From Oncomelania hupensis (taxonomy: Eukaryota; Mollusca; Gastropoda; Littorinimorpha; Pomatiopsidae): a stretch of 64,000 nt of DNA. The stretch is from positions 37,487,750 through 37,551,749 of the forward strand of contig CM072512.1 of NCBI GenBank assembly GCA_036898135.1. The letters are read 5' to 3'. The notes under the pieces were generated by a model. It had not been told where the DNA came from. It saw nothing but the letters and a program-made list of their open reading frames with translations, and searched no databases. The translations under genes and the position numbers were made by a program. Below, one piece after another: positions 22,401 to 33,825 of the stretch (position 1 is its first letter; the number at the start of each line of letters is the position of its first letter).

Positions 22401-23443
22401 CGTCTGCTCTACTTTCTTTTGAGCTTTGCATTCATGACGCAATGCATATAAATGATGTCATTATTACTGTTTCTTACCAAAGATCAAAGGCACAATTATG
22501 ATGAGAAAAAGGACTCCTGTTGCCGTTGATTGCTGGCACACATGTACTGCGTACTATTATTTTATTCCAACTCCCTCCCCCACCCCTCCCTTTCTCTTTT
22601 TCTCTTCCTCCTTCCCATACCACCGTACTCATGTCCTCACTGGGGCAACAACACTATTGACTTTCGTGGTAAACCTTTTGATGACGTTAAATTTACAACA
22701 TGCGTACCTACCACAGCTATACAGGTGTACGTATTCGCCGCTTATCAAAACTACGCACTTTCAGGTCCGATTTTAAAAAAAAAAGTTAGCTGTTGCGCTA
22801 TACTAAAATGTCTATCTTGAATTGCTGCCATTATTTGTAGGTTTCACTTTGTTGTTCTTTTTTATTTTTCTGTAAAATGTCATTGTAGCCTACATTTTGT
22901 TGTTTACTTCGCGTAGGTGCAAAACTATGTAGGCCTACTGTTATTGGGGAGGATAGAAAACGTGTTCACACACTGGCTGCAGTAATGCGAGAGTATTTCT
23001 CGTTCAGTTTATACTATAGTTGATTGCTTATCCTCGTCTTTCGAGGTGCCAGGCTATGTAATAAGTATTCTTATATTTCATATTTCATATTTCAGTATAT
23101 TTGCCAGACTATGTATTAGTAAAGCAGTGCAGCCTATGCTTTCTTTTGAAGTGAAATCTATGAAAGGTTTATTTCACCATAACGTCTTTGTCAGCAAAGG
23201 TGCAAACTGTGCACTTTTATTCTTTAGCAGTAAACACACTTAAGCCTACTTTATGATGTCTAGCCTACAGCCACCACCGTCATTACAACCTGTAGCTTTG
23301 CTGTCTCTCTGTAATAAAAGGCATTTTACGTGTAAGGTGTATGCTTTAGAAACCAAAGCTCATCTGAGGACCGGAACACAAAAACATACCAAAATAACAA
23401 TAACGTTGCGATATAAGGCAACGCACATGTAAACTTTACAGCT
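22401..23443. other. Intergenic, AT-rich
   Basis: No gene or mobile element was recognised. The composition and short frames look like neutral sequence. Confidence 0.45.
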
Positions 23444-23563
23444 TAGTCAACTGCTTATGAAATTGCAATGGATGCTGCACTATTAGTCAACGAGTTATGA
23501 AAGTGCATTGGATGCTGCACTATTAGTCAAAGAGTTATGAAACTGCATTGGATGCTGCGCGAT
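23444..23563 (+). repeat. Tandem repeat, three 40 bp units
   Basis: Three consecutive 40 bp copies begin TAGTCAA at 23444, 23484 and 23524, each containing TTATGAAA and TTGGATGCTGC or TGGATGCTGC. A degraded fourth unit follows to about 23600. Divergence between units is a few bases. Confidence 0.85.
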
Positions 23564-23930
23564 CACTATGAATCAAATGCTTATGAATTTGCAAATGCAC
23601 TATCAATGCCTGTCTTTAAAACGGTCAAATGGAATTTACTATAAAAAACGTAAATTTGCAAAGGCCTTTGCATTTAGGGCAAAAACATTGACAACATCAA
23701 AACTCGTCATAAGTTGGCAATTCCATAGCGCGGGTAAAAAAAAAAACCTGCTTAAGGCGCTGGCCATAGAGTTCAGCATGCGCACATAGTTTTATTAATT
23801 TAGGTTCGGACTCACTCAACCAGCTACACCTTGGGACTGCAAGCTAACACTGTGTAATATTTGGACCACTGCACAATCCAAACCCACCTCAAGAAATCTT
23901 CGAACCTCCCCCGATGTAATGCTGTTGATG
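23564..23930. other. Intergenic, nothing recognised
   Basis: Short unstructured AT-rich stretch between tandem arrays. Confidence 0.4.
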
Positions 23931-24168
23931 TCAATGTCGACGACGACGATGATGATGGTGTTGATGATGATGACGATGATGATGACGAGGATGATGACGA
24001 CGACGACGATGATGATGATGACGACGATGATGATGACGACGACGATGATGACGACGACGATGATGATAGTGTTGCTGATGATGATGACGATGGTGTTGAT
24101 GCTGCTGATGATGACGACAATGATGACGATGACGATGATGATGATGACGATGATGGTGATGAGGTTAA
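23931..24168 (+). repeat. Imperfect (GAY)n trinucleotide array
   Basis: About 240 bp of GAT/GAC units. The variation is mostly at the third base, so one frame stays poly-Asp with occasional Val, Glu, Ala or Ser. This pattern could suggest selection on an acidic protein tract, but no flanking coding sequence supports a gene, and cytosine/thymine interconversion in a microsatellite explains it. Confidence 0.8.
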
Positions 24169-24224
24169 TGATCTTGTATAGCTTGATCACCAATATCGGT
24201 AGACTGCACATGTTCACAGTGAGA

Positions 24225-24330
24225 AATGTCCATTTTCATCTTTGTCTACACCAGGATTCGAACCGGGTCCTCGGTGTGGCAGGCAACTGCTCTGTACACT
24301 ACTAATTTACGACGGGGAACCACAATTCAA
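24225..24330 (-). repeat. Possible tRNA-headed SINE fragment
   Basis: On the minus strand a B-box-like GGTTCGAATCC (about 24252-24262) lies ~35 nt downstream of GTAGTGTACAGAGCAG, which is only weakly like an A box. It resembles the head of a decayed tRNA-derived SINE or a tRNA pseudogene. I see no matching tail or target duplication. Confidence 0.4.
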
Positions 24331-24599
24331 CAGCAACAATGCACATTACATAATAGTATGTATTCAGTTAACACACACCAAAAAAATTGCCATGCTGTAA
24401 ACATCATTTCCGCAACTAAGGCAATAACGCAGAAAGCTTAATTCACCTCCTTGTTGCGTCTGTTCAATACTAAAGTTTTGTGTGTATGTGCATACAAAGT
24501 CCCGTCTTTGTTTTGCTAGGTTGTCATTTGTTTGCGTCCATAAACACCAAGGCTTGGTTTATATGTCCCTTCTGGTTAGTCTGCAGCTTGTGCTTCAAG

Positions 24600-24763
24600 A
24601 AAATAGATCTTAATTTCTGCTCCTCCTCCTCCTCCTTCACCGCCGAAATAGAGAAAAATGAGGAGGAGGAGGAGGAGGAGGAGGAGGAGAAAAAGGAAGA
24701 GGAGAAAGATAATCAAGAGGCTAAACAGGAAGAGGAGAAAGATTACGTGGAGAGTTACAAGAC

Positions 24764-24794
<31 letters not shown>

Positions 24795-24870
24795 AAGAAG
24801 AAGAAGAATTAGAAGGAGGAGGAGGAGGAGGTGGAAGAGGAAGAGGAAGATGAGGCCTTTCTCAAAGATA
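24600..24870 (+). repeat. Purine-rich block: (GGA)n and (AAG)n
   Basis: CTC/TCC runs at 24610-24636 are followed by GGA at about 24659-24690, GAAGAGGAGAAAG at 24696-24745 and AAG at about 24763-24808. The strand asymmetry and mirror symmetry could allow triplex formation. Poly-Lys, Arg and Glu frames are artefacts. Confidence 0.85.
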
Positions 24871-26300
24871 AAACAGTGAAGAAGCAGCAGTGGCAGAAGA
24901 GGGAAACGAAGAAACTGTGTGATACGGCAGAAAGAGAAAGCAGAGCCGCGTCAATTGTACACTTAACTTCTTCGCTCATCAAACGAGGCTACATTTTAAG
25001 AGCAGGCAGCTAGCCAAACATTGAGGCAGCAAAAACAGGAGATAAACCCGTCTCCAATAAATACGTCAGCGAAGAAGAATACTTCTTGTTCGCCATGAAT
25101 GGCGCCATTCTTCGCTGTAGATGCAAAAGGGCCGCTACTCTCCGTAACAAGTTACGGCCCTTCAATGTAAAACCGCGAAAGATGTCCCTGGTTGGCGCGA
25201 GTGCTTTGACGAGCTCGATAGAAATGAGCGAGAGATTTAAAGCTGTAATCCATCGCTAAAGGTTGTTTGTTACCGAGCAACTCGGCTGTACCTCAATAGC
25301 CCGATCGATGCAAATGATGGCCGAGATCCCGATTGGAAGGGAGAGATTTTGTTTGGCGAAAAGAGGGAAATATTATCTCCCAAGGGTAACAAACCCAACA
25401 AAAACGTTTTCTGCGAAGAAGCAAAGCAAAGTAGACAGGTTTTCTAACCAATTCAACAAGCCAAATGGGAAAGAACTCGATGAAAGAGGAAAGAAAAAGG
25501 GGGATGGGGCTGGGGGGGGGGGGGAAGCCACTCGCGCTTGATGAAACCGTATCTCTGTGTCGTCATTTACGTGCATTCAGCATTGCCTCCCTTAGCAATC
25601 ATCGCCATTTTCCTTCATTTTGCGCAGAGACTAGTACTAGTTTTCTTTTTTCTACAAACCATTTGTGTCATGTTTCTTGGATTGACGTCACTGTTTTTGT
25701 TGTTGATTGTTGTTGTTGTTGCTATTGTTGATTTTGTGTGAGTGTGGTTTTTTTGGCGTCATTTTTCTTTCTTGAATTAACAATTTCCTCCATTTTGTGT
25801 CATCCGGCGGTATTTTGACGACAAATTGTTTCGTTTTACAACCTAATCGCTCTCCCTTTCCCATCTCTATTTCTTGCTCGCAGCGTTGGCAAACTAACTC
25901 CCTCTTACTCCATGTCAAAGCAGCATTTCCATTTAAAGACATTTGGAAGACATTTCTTACTGAATCCTTGTCGCAGGAAAAGAAGAGATCTGAAACATTT
26001 TTGCGAGGTTTACATCGCCAAAGATTTCTATACTTTGACAGGTAAATGATTCCTGAAGCCGCTGGTCGGAAGTTGGGGCACCGAAAGCGGTCTTCGCACA
26101 CTCACAAACAGGAGAGCTGTTAAAAGCTTTTAATTCCTTCAGGAGGCCTCAGGGAAAACGATGTATGCCAGTTAAATCTAAAGATGACTAATCTTCTGTC
26201 CATTTCATCCTGAATCGTCTTCGTCTTTCTTCTCCCCACCCCCCACCCCCCATCCTACATTTGATCTTTCAAACGTTCTATAACTCTCTACCCCTACCAT
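24871..26300. other. Intergenic, short hairpins only
   Basis: No gene was recognised. Small inverted repeats are visible: AGCGAAGAA (25069) with TTCTTCGCT (25107), and CCGTAAC/GTTACGG around 25141-25157. A G-run lies at 25512-25525. A 21 bp segment CACAAACAGGAGAGCTGTT (26103) recurs at 26632. Confidence 0.45.
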
Positions 26301-26313
26301 CTCTCTCTCACTC

Positions 26314-26314
<1 letters not shown>

Positions 26315-26356
<42 letters not shown>
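26315..26356 (+). repeat. (TCTG)n microsatellite
   Basis: About ten TCTG/GTCT units following a CT stretch. Confidence 0.95.
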
Positions 26357-26358
<2 letters not shown>

Positions 26359-26537
26359 GATAAATTGTATGATGTTTAAAGCATGTTCTCAACTTCAGAT
26401 CCAGTAGGGCTAAGAAATCCATTATAATTATTTTATAATTTTGTTTTATTAGTTTATAATTATAAACATAATTATATTTAGACCTTTCCGACTATAGTTT
26501 TTAAATATACTATTCTAACGCTTCGACTACGTTCAGA

Positions 26538-26693
26538 TTCTTCTTCTTCTTCTTCTTCTTCTTCTTCTTCTTCTTCTTCTTCTTCTTCTTCTTCTTCTTC
26601 TTCTTCTTCTTCTTCTGTCTATTTTTATATTCACAAACAGGAGAGCTGTTATCAGTACAACTTATGTTAATCTGATGAATAAAACTTGATGCA

Positions 26694-26724
<31 letters not shown>

Positions 26725-26770
26725 CTTCTTCTTCTTCTTCTTCTTCTTCTTCTTCTTCTTCTTCTTCTTC

Positions 26771-26802
<32 letters not shown>
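26538..26802 (+). repeat. Two (TTC)n tracts around a short repeat 3' end, then (ATC)n
   Basis: TTC tracts at 26538-26616 and 26696-26774 flank a unique segment ending GTTAATCTGATGAATAAAAC (about 26667-26686) and TTGATGCAACTT. The second tract turns into ATC units (26772-26802). The AATAAAACTTGATGCAA end is shared with 38780-38822, where a different tail (AAC-rich) follows, so it is probably a retroposon 3' terminus. Confidence 0.8.
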
Positions 26803-28194
26803 TCTTCCTTTCTTATTTGTAAACTTCTTGATCCTCGTTCTCTGGCCGACAAAATCGGAGGTCCCGGGGGCGATAGCAGGCCATCGTCGTCTCAATCAGA
26901 TCTTGACAAAGCTATGTCGATCCTATGGCAAAAGTGGCGAGGGAGCAGTTCGCCACACGTCCTAGATTGAACAGCTACAAATACTTGTATTTGGGCTGCT
27001 TGCATTGTTTAGCTATCCTTAAGGTCAGCAGAAATATGTAATATTTCACAGTATTCATAATTTGCGTCCATTAATACAATTCAATTCAACCAACTGAGAT
27101 TCAAACTGAATTGAATTACCCATAAAAATTAGAGACTAACTCCGAAAAAGATGTATCAGCAGAGTAGCCTACTAACACGGGACCAAAGAATTTGTACTCA
27201 CTGTCACTATCGCAATAAACATTTTGAATGACTTCATATTTGTCTAACAACAAACGGCTGACATTATATGCCAATATATTATTATTACGATTATTGACAG
27301 AAAATAGGTCAAGTCCAGTCCCACAACAGCAAAATATTGCACAGCAAACGAAAGTTGGTATTCGCGCTCATGGGACATTGAAATAGTTCGTTTCTTTGGC
27401 CTACAATGATGGACTGAATGAATTTTTTATTTTCATGTATATTGTTAGCCTATCCAGGCTCTCTTTATTGTTCTGTAGGCATGTTTGTATGTGTGGGCAT
27501 TGCAAAATCTTAGGAGACAACAGACTTTCAAAAATACATACTCATTACATTGGAAGTATGACTAAAAAAATTTATTAACATTTTGTGAATAATTATATTA
27601 ACTCTAAAGACATTTCTCTGGTGGGTGCTCAGAATCGAAATGGAGAAAGAAAAAAGTCCCATAGGAGCTATACTGCGGTGTTTATTTTAAGGTTAAGGTT
27701 ACTTCACCGAAGAGATATGATTTTACATTAAAAATGTCCGCACTCTTGACAGAAGTATACACCACATTTCAAGGCATGATAGCGAGAGAGTCAACATTTA
27801 GACTTAAGTTGGAATGATGAAGCGAGTAAACGAACATCTTAGTATCTTACCCGTAACTGTATTGTAAGTTAGATGAGATAGGCTCCTGACAACCGCTGAC
27901 GCCACATTATCTCAATTGTGATAACTGTGGATTATAAATGTAAACGACACATTTTAGGCCTAGATATTCGGAGAATGTGCGCTGACATAACGAGTAGAAG
28001 GGTAAAGATGCCGAGCATAACACTTAAAAGTACTGCATATTGATCAACTTTATGCAAACTATTATTTACAATTGTGGGTCAGGTGTAAGTAAACACATGT
28101 CAATTATCCATAAGCTGTATACTTAAGGGCGAAAGAGGCCAGTTTGAAGAATAAATAAAAGTACTTCATTTCGAGTAAATGCAATGTCACCTTT
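26803..28194. other. Intergenic, nothing recognised
   Basis: About 1.4 kb of AT-rich sequence up to the target duplication of element 2. No conserved coding frame, TIR or tRNA-like box was found. Confidence 0.45.
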
Positions 28195-28199
28195 AATTG
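28195..28199 (+). repeat. Target-site duplication AATTG, left copy of element 2
   Basis: AATTG precedes the left LTR and recurs at 33826-33830 immediately after the right LTR. Confidence 0.9.
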
Positions 28200-28838
28200 T
28201 GTTACACTCTGTTTGATGATGGTGTTTTTCTTTATCAGTATTTGATTCAGCCCCGATGCTGAAGTCCTGATAAGGTGTAACTCAGATTCGTTTATTCACA
28301 CAGCCCGTCCAAACAGCATACAAGTCACAAAGTCGACGTATGAAGTTTTCCACTTTTATTCAGCACACATCAACAACTGCATACAATTCTCAACTCAACT
28401 CAACAACTTTCACAGCCACTCTTCAAATCACTATCAACAACTTTACTCTCTCAACAGCGATCTCGGCACACGATTAAATAACCTCTCTCTCTTCCGGAAG
28501 AATTTCGAACAATGTAGAAATGACGCACTGCCACCAATCGAATAAAAGATCGTCATCACTGACTTACGTCATTACACATTTCTTCTCCTTCCGGATCGTT
28601 CCTTCAAATTTCTACAATTATCCCGAATCTTCGATCGATAGTAAACAAGCCGATCCAGAAGACTCTACAACAATATCGACTAACGAAAATTATCAACGTT
28701 ATACAAAGCCTCTCCTAACAACAATGCAAACTCAAATCAAAGGTAAATAAACTCCATTATTGAATACTTTGCAAATCGAAACGATTAGATCTATCGTACA
28801 CGTTTCCGACGTACTACCATTCGCGTTTCAACGTAACA
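28200..28838 (-). repeat. Element 2, 3' LTR
   Basis: The left-hand copy is the 3' LTR because the gene reads leftward. It begins TGTTACACTC and ends ACGTAACA on the + strand. On the minus strand it contains AATAAA motifs (about 28290 and 28353) as candidate polyadenylation signals. The 76-codon + strand frame at 28520-28750 is antisense to the element and identical in both LTRs; I regard it as incidental. Confidence 0.95.
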
Positions 28839-28850
28839 TAACCCCCCACT
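28839..28850 (-). promoter_or_regulatory. Element 2 polypurine tract
   Basis: On the minus strand AGTGGGGGGTTA sits directly before the TGTTAC start of the 3' LTR, the position expected for plus-strand DNA priming. Confidence 0.7.
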
Positions 28851-29092
28851 CAAGAAGAAATTTACCCAATTTCTTTCAACAACGTTGAAACGTAATGCAC
28901 AAACAAAGTTCAGAATTAAAACTTATTTCAGTCTGTCTGAACACTATCAACGTTCTCAGTTCATTCACACAGAGTCAATGTTTTTCATCCGCAAGTCTTT
29001 CTGGATACTGTCAATGTTCACAATTTATTCACACAAGGTCAATGTTTCTCATCTGCAAGTCTGTTTAGATATTGCCAATGTTCTCCACACAG
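28851..29092 (-). repeat. Element 2 3' untranslated region with degenerate repeats
   Basis: Between the stop codon and the 3' LTR, a block of about 54-64 bp is imperfectly repeated. GTCAATGTT occurs at 28974, 29038 and 29092, with CATC(C/T)GCAAGTCT following the first two. The blocks may be regulatory or may be leftovers of replication slippage. Confidence 0.65.
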
Positions 29093-32000
29093 TCAATGTT
29101 CCTTCAACCGCAAGGAAACGTCGCCCTCGTCAGTTGCGGTCGTCATCGGCCCAGGGTCAAAGACAGTGATCTCGTGGGCTTTCCTGGAGTCAGTGCATCC
29201 TCCGTTGTCTTCCTCTCCCGCCGGATGTCCGACGCAGTCGACGTTGTCAGCTTTCAGAATGCATTCGCTGGGTCTCACGGCCAGGTTGGCTTCTGCGGGA
29301 CGGTGGAACAGCTCCCTCATGGTCTGCAGATGCTCCTTCCAGGTCTGGGTGTGGACTTCATGTTCGACCAAAGTCGTAGAGCCTGGGACATCATTGAAGT
29401 TAGGGGGAAACTCGCCCATAAGGTCTTCGAGCTCCAACGTTTGACCTTCCATCAAGCTCGGTCCTAGCTTAACGTCATCGATGCCTTCTTTGCTGTGGAA
29501 GTCTCCCAGTTCCAACAGTTCTTTGCTGTCAAAGCTGTCGTCGGTCACAGCTGCTGTTGCTGCATGCACAGTCTCTGTTGGCCTTTCCACGTACAGCTTA
29601 AGGAGGTTGGCGTGGTATATCTTGGAATTCTGGCCGACCTTCACCTTATAGTCGTTGATCCCCACCACGGTCTCCACTTCGTACGGGCCTTTCCACTGCA
29701 TCAGCAACTTATTGTGATCAGTAGGTAGCAGCACCAGCACTTTGTTGCCAGGTTTAAACTTCCTGTTCACAGCCCTACGATCGTAGTAGTGCTTTCCACA
29801 GTCTTGGGACTTCTTCAGGTTTTCTCTGGCTATCTCGAGAGTCTGCTCCAGCTTCTCCCGTAGCTCAAACACGTACTGGTAGCTGTTCTTCACCTCTGGG
29901 GTGTCTACTTCTTTCGTCCACAGTTCTTTTAGGATGTGCATCGGCCCTCGGATGGTTCTTCCGTACAGCAGCTCGAACGGAGAAAAGCCGGTGGACTCCT
30001 GCGGTACTTCTCTGTAGGCGAAAAGTAAGGCGTTGGTGTAGCGATGCCATTGTCTGGGCTGCTCGGTGCACAGTTTCTTCAAGGTGGACTTCAGCGTAGC
30101 ATTGAACTTTTCGACAAGCCCGTTGCACATCGGATGGTAGGGTGTCGTAGTCAAATGCCGGATGCTCAGCAGTCTGTTGACCTCCTTCATGCAGTCAGAG
30201 ACGAACTGCGTCCCGAGGTCTGTCAGAATTTCTTCAGGCACTCCAAGCCTACTGAACATGTCCACCAGTGCCTCTGCTACAGTTTCAGTGTCAATCTTCT
30301 TCAGTGGCACTGCTTCTGGGTACCGAGTCGCATAGTCCACTAAAGTCAGTACCCACCGATGACCTTCTTCACTCGGAGGTCTTATTTCGCCGATTAAGTC
30401 TAAGGCCACCCTCTTGAAAGGTCGGTCGATCAGAGGCATCCTCTGCATAGGCACTTTCGGGACCCTTCCTCGAGGTATGGTCTTCTGGCAAATGTCACAT
30501 GATCGGGAGAAACGGCTGACGTCCGCATGAAGCCCTGGCCAGTAGAACACCGCCTGGATTCTGTCTGACGTCTTCCTGATGCCTAGGTGACCTCCCATAA
30601 TTGAGTCATGCGCTACTTCCATCACCTGGCGCCTTAAGGGTAATGGTACCAGTACTTGACGTAGTGGTTTACCTCCGTTGACCCTCGGGTGCTGGAAGAT
30701 TCTGTACAGGATCTTGGCCTTCACCTCAAAATAGACCGTGCCACTGCCCTTGGTCACGTGGTCTTGGCGGTTCCTGTACTTGTTTAAAGTGCTATCAGCT
30801 TCCTGGAGCTGGATCAGCTTATCTCTGTCCACGATGGCAGCTTTGGAGTTGTCGGCGACCTTCAGTGGCGTAGACGTCTTGTCTCTCTTGGCCTGGGCCC
30901 TGGTTGTAACAGCACCGACGATCTCTGGTCGGCAGGGCTGAGCCGGAGTAACCACATTGTCCCGTAGCAGCTCTGTAATGTCTCCATCGGGAAATGGCAA
31001 TGGATCCTCCTCCGCAACTTCGACGTGTTGAGTTGAGGCAGGACTCCACTCTGGATCGGGGTCGTCGGGTCGCCTCGCGCCGTCGATATTCCCGATCATC
31101 AAATCATACAGCGGCTTCTTCAGGCAAACCGCTTCGACTTCGCCTATGTAGAAAGGGGTGTTGACATGAATCTTCGCAACTGGCGCTCTCACACATTTGC
31201 TGTCGGCCATAAGTGTCCATTTTGAATCGCCAGTGAACTGTTCTTTAGCGATTAGGTCTTCTCTGACGATGACCCCACTACAGCCAGAGTCTCTTAAGAC
31301 AGTCACTTCGTGATTTCCGACGCGTCCCTTTGAAACAGGCATGTTCTGGACGGTCACAGCCGCGCTGGCGACGACGGGGATGGATTTTCCGTTGGCAAGG
31401 AGAAGTTGGCCATCGGTCATGCACTCTTGCACGTCCGCAGGGGTAGCTGTGCGCTTGGTCTCACTCGGAAGAATGACGCTCCCGCCGCACACTTGATGGT
31501 CAGATCTACTGTTTTGCCGTTGATTGGAGAACCGCCTCTGCCGGTTGCCCGCCGCTGCGTTGTCCGTACTGCTCCGCTGTCCGCTACTTTTGTTTTGAGG
31601 GCAGTTAGCTGCTCTGTGGTCTGTAGCGTTGCAAGTGAAACAGCCTCTTGAATGCCCTTCCCTGGGGGGAGGCGTGGAGTCCGTGTGTCTCTGGCTCGTC
31701 TGACTCCCCTGGATCTGGTTCCCATGGCTTCCAGTCTTCTGAAAATGTTTCGTCGCGCTGGGTGGCCCCAGGGTCTTCCCATGAGCGATGAGATATCTTT
31801 CAGCAGCCTCAGTCACATCTTTAAGCGTCTGCAGCTTTTGTTCTTCTAAGTGGGTCGCTAGGTCCTTGTGACAGGCATTGAGAAATTGTTCCTTCACGAT
31901 CAGGTCATGGAGACTGTCGTAAGACTTCGTTTCGCCTGATAACTCCACCCACTTGTGTAGATATGACGACAGGCGCTCCACAAACTGCTTTGGCGTCTCG

Positions 32001-32634
32001 TCTGACTTAGGCCGGCATTCACGGAAGCGTTTACGGTAGCCCTTCTCTGTAAAGTTGTAGCACTGCAACAGGGCCTCTTTCAAGACGTCGTAGTTTTTGG
32101 CGTCATCGTTCGACAGTCTGGTGTAAACTTCGAGAGCTTGCCCCGTCAAAAGTGCACTCAGTCGAATCGCCCAGTCTCGAGGTTGCCAATTGGAGCTTTC
32201 GGCGAACCTTTCGAATCTCGCCAGATAGCTGTCGATCTGGTCCTTCCCGTCGACGAAAGCTGGCAATTTAGGAGCCGTATGGTCGTTGGTGACTTGTGGC
32301 GCATGCTGATTGTTCTGGATACGCGCCAACTCTAGCTGGTACTGACGATCTCTTTCTTGCTGCTGCTGTTCAATTTCCAGACGCTTCAGTTCAAATTCTC
32401 TGTCTTCACGACGTCGCTGCTCCTCTATTTCTCTTTCTTCACGACGTCGTTGCTCTCTTCTTTTTCTTGCCGCTGCTGTTCAATTTCTAGACGCTTCTGT
32501 TCTAGTTCTATTTCTTTTTCTAGACGCTTCTCTTCCAATTCTCTTTCTCGTATTCTCTCCTGAGACTTGACGTACTCCGTCAGCTGCTTGCCTTTTAGAT
32601 TCAGTTCAACCCCTTTCTGCCAGAAGTCAGCCAT
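29093..32634 (-). pseudogene. Gag-protease-integrase gene with RT remnant, one frameshift
   Basis: The likely start is the ATG at 32634 (MADFWQKG...), opening a Glu/Arg-rich coiled coil. That frame stops at 32425, while the downstream frame is open from the coiled coil to 29093 (1078 residues from 32329), so a single indel at about 32452-32470 breaks gag. The downstream frame contains, in order: a SCAN-like Gag domain; a CX2CX4HX4C knuckle (CFTCNATDHRAANC); a protease with DSG in RDSGCSGVIV; an HHCC integrase domain; an integrase core with Asp in VALDLIG, Asp in LTDLGTQF and Glu in NGLVEKFN; and a GPY-type tail (WKGPYEV). After a linker, the sequence jumps from VEHEVHT to TWKEHLQTMRELF. These residues normally lie before the RT fingers and after the YXDD motif, so the catalytic RT is deleted in frame, and RNase H is absent. 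Confidence 0.92.
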
Positions 32635-33165
32635 CTTGATGCTTCTGGAAAGTTCTTTTCAAGAAAGTTCTTTTCTAGAAAGTTCTTTACTGTAGAGTTC
32701 TCTTTTTTTTCTGGAAAGTTCTTGACTGTGCTGTACCTTTCTAGACTGTTCTAGAACAGCACGCTTTCTGCAGTAGCGCTGATGCTTGTCACTAGTCGCC
32801 TTCGCTGACGCAGGCCCCGCTGTCCTCGTCGTATGCGACGCTGCACCACGCTGGTGTTGATGTATACGCTCCTGTGCTGAAGTAGACGCGACGTCCGCTC
32901 GCCGCTCTCTGTAACACTGGCGATGTAGCTCCGAGACTGTCCCTCGACGTAGTCCTGCGGCAGCCACGTAGTCCCGCTCTGTTGTTCGCTCAAGAAGCAA
33001 CTCTTCGGCGACTACACGCCCTTGCAGTCAACCCGAACCTATCGGTGATGTAGTCCCAGTATGTTGGCCCCTCTCGACGCAACTCGTTGGCGGCTACCCT
33101 CGATGACTGCCTCTCGTAACGTTGACTCGCTTGTTGTAGCAGTTGAACCCTTGGCTATGGCGTGA
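32635..33165 (-). promoter_or_regulatory. Element 2 leader with HSE-like dyads
   Basis: This untranslated leader lies between the primer-binding site and gag. GAAAGTTC occurs at 32648, 32663, 32678 and 32714, the first three exactly 15 bp apart, and TTCTAGAA lies inside a perfect 14 bp palindrome (CTGTTCTAGAACAG) at about 32748-32761. Both are nGAAnnTTCn or nTTCnnGAAn dyads, the unit of metazoan heat-shock elements. Whether they bind HSF, or act as RNA packaging structure, is not shown. Confidence 0.55.
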
Positions 33166-33183
33166 ATCGCGGCTTGACCCCCA
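33166..33183 (-). promoter_or_regulatory. Element 2 candidate primer-binding site
   Basis: On the minus strand TGGGGGTCAAGCCGCGAT begins 3 nt after the 5' LTR and opens with TGG as expected. The cognate tRNA is not identified. Confidence 0.6.
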
Positions 33184-33186
33184 AAA

Positions 33187-33825
33187 TGTTACACTCTGTT
33201 CGATGATGGTGTTTTTCTTTATCAGTATTTGATTCAGCCCCGATGCTGAAGTCCTGATAAGGTGTAACTCAGATTCGTTTATTCACACAGCCCGTCCAAA
33301 CAGCATACAAGTCACAAAGTCGACGTATGAAGTTTTCCACTTTTATTCAGCACACATCAACAACTGCATACAATTCTCAACTCAACTCAACAACTTTCAC
33401 AGCCACTCTTCAAATCACTATCAACAACTTTACTCTCTCAACAGCGATCTCGGCACACGATTAAATAACCTCTCTCTCTTCCGGAAGAATTTCGAACAAT
33501 GTAGAAATGACGCACTGCCACCAATCGAATAAAAGATCGTCATCACTGACTTACGTCATTACACATTTCTTCTCCTTCCGGATCGTTCCTTCAAATTTCT
33601 ACAATTATCCCGAATCTTCGATCGATAGTAAACAAGCCGATCCAGAAGACTCTACAACAATATCGACTAACGAAAATTATCAACGTTATACAAAGCCTCT
33701 CCTAACAACAATGCAAACTCAAATCAAAGGTAAATAAACTCCATTATTGAATACTTTGCAAATCGAAACGATTAGATCTATCGTACACGTTTCCGACGTA
33801 CTACCATTCGCGTTTCAACGTAACA
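33187..33825 (-). repeat. Element 2, 5' LTR
   Basis: This 639 bp copy is collinear with 28200-28838 without indels. I found one substitution when reading both copies. It is followed by the AATTG duplication at 33826-33830. Confidence 0.95.

Larger units (their letters stand above)
28200..33825 (-). mobile_element. LTR retrotransposon element 2, RT-deleted derivative
   Basis: This 5626 bp element has 639 bp LTRs at both ends (TGTTAC...GTAACA), a 5 bp AATTG duplication, a primer-binding-site candidate, a G-rich polypurine tract and a minus-strand Gag-protease-integrase gene. The only LTR difference I found is T versus C at 28213/33200. The RT core and RNase H are deleted, leaving an RT remnant behind the integrase, so the ancestral order was also integrase-first. 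With nearly identical LTRs it must have moved recently, implying RT supplied by a related autonomous copy. Its LTRs do not resemble those of element 1. Confidence 0.95.

Noticed and set aside
23861..24181. Acidic poly-Asp frame that might be a calsequestrin- or dentin-like shell-matrix protein
   Set aside because: The Asp tract is a degenerate GAY microsatellite; no signal peptide or flanking coding sequence supports a gene.
28520..28750. Identical 76-codon + strand frames in both element 2 LTRs
   Set aside because: Antisense to the element and identical because of LTR identity; no evidence of coding.
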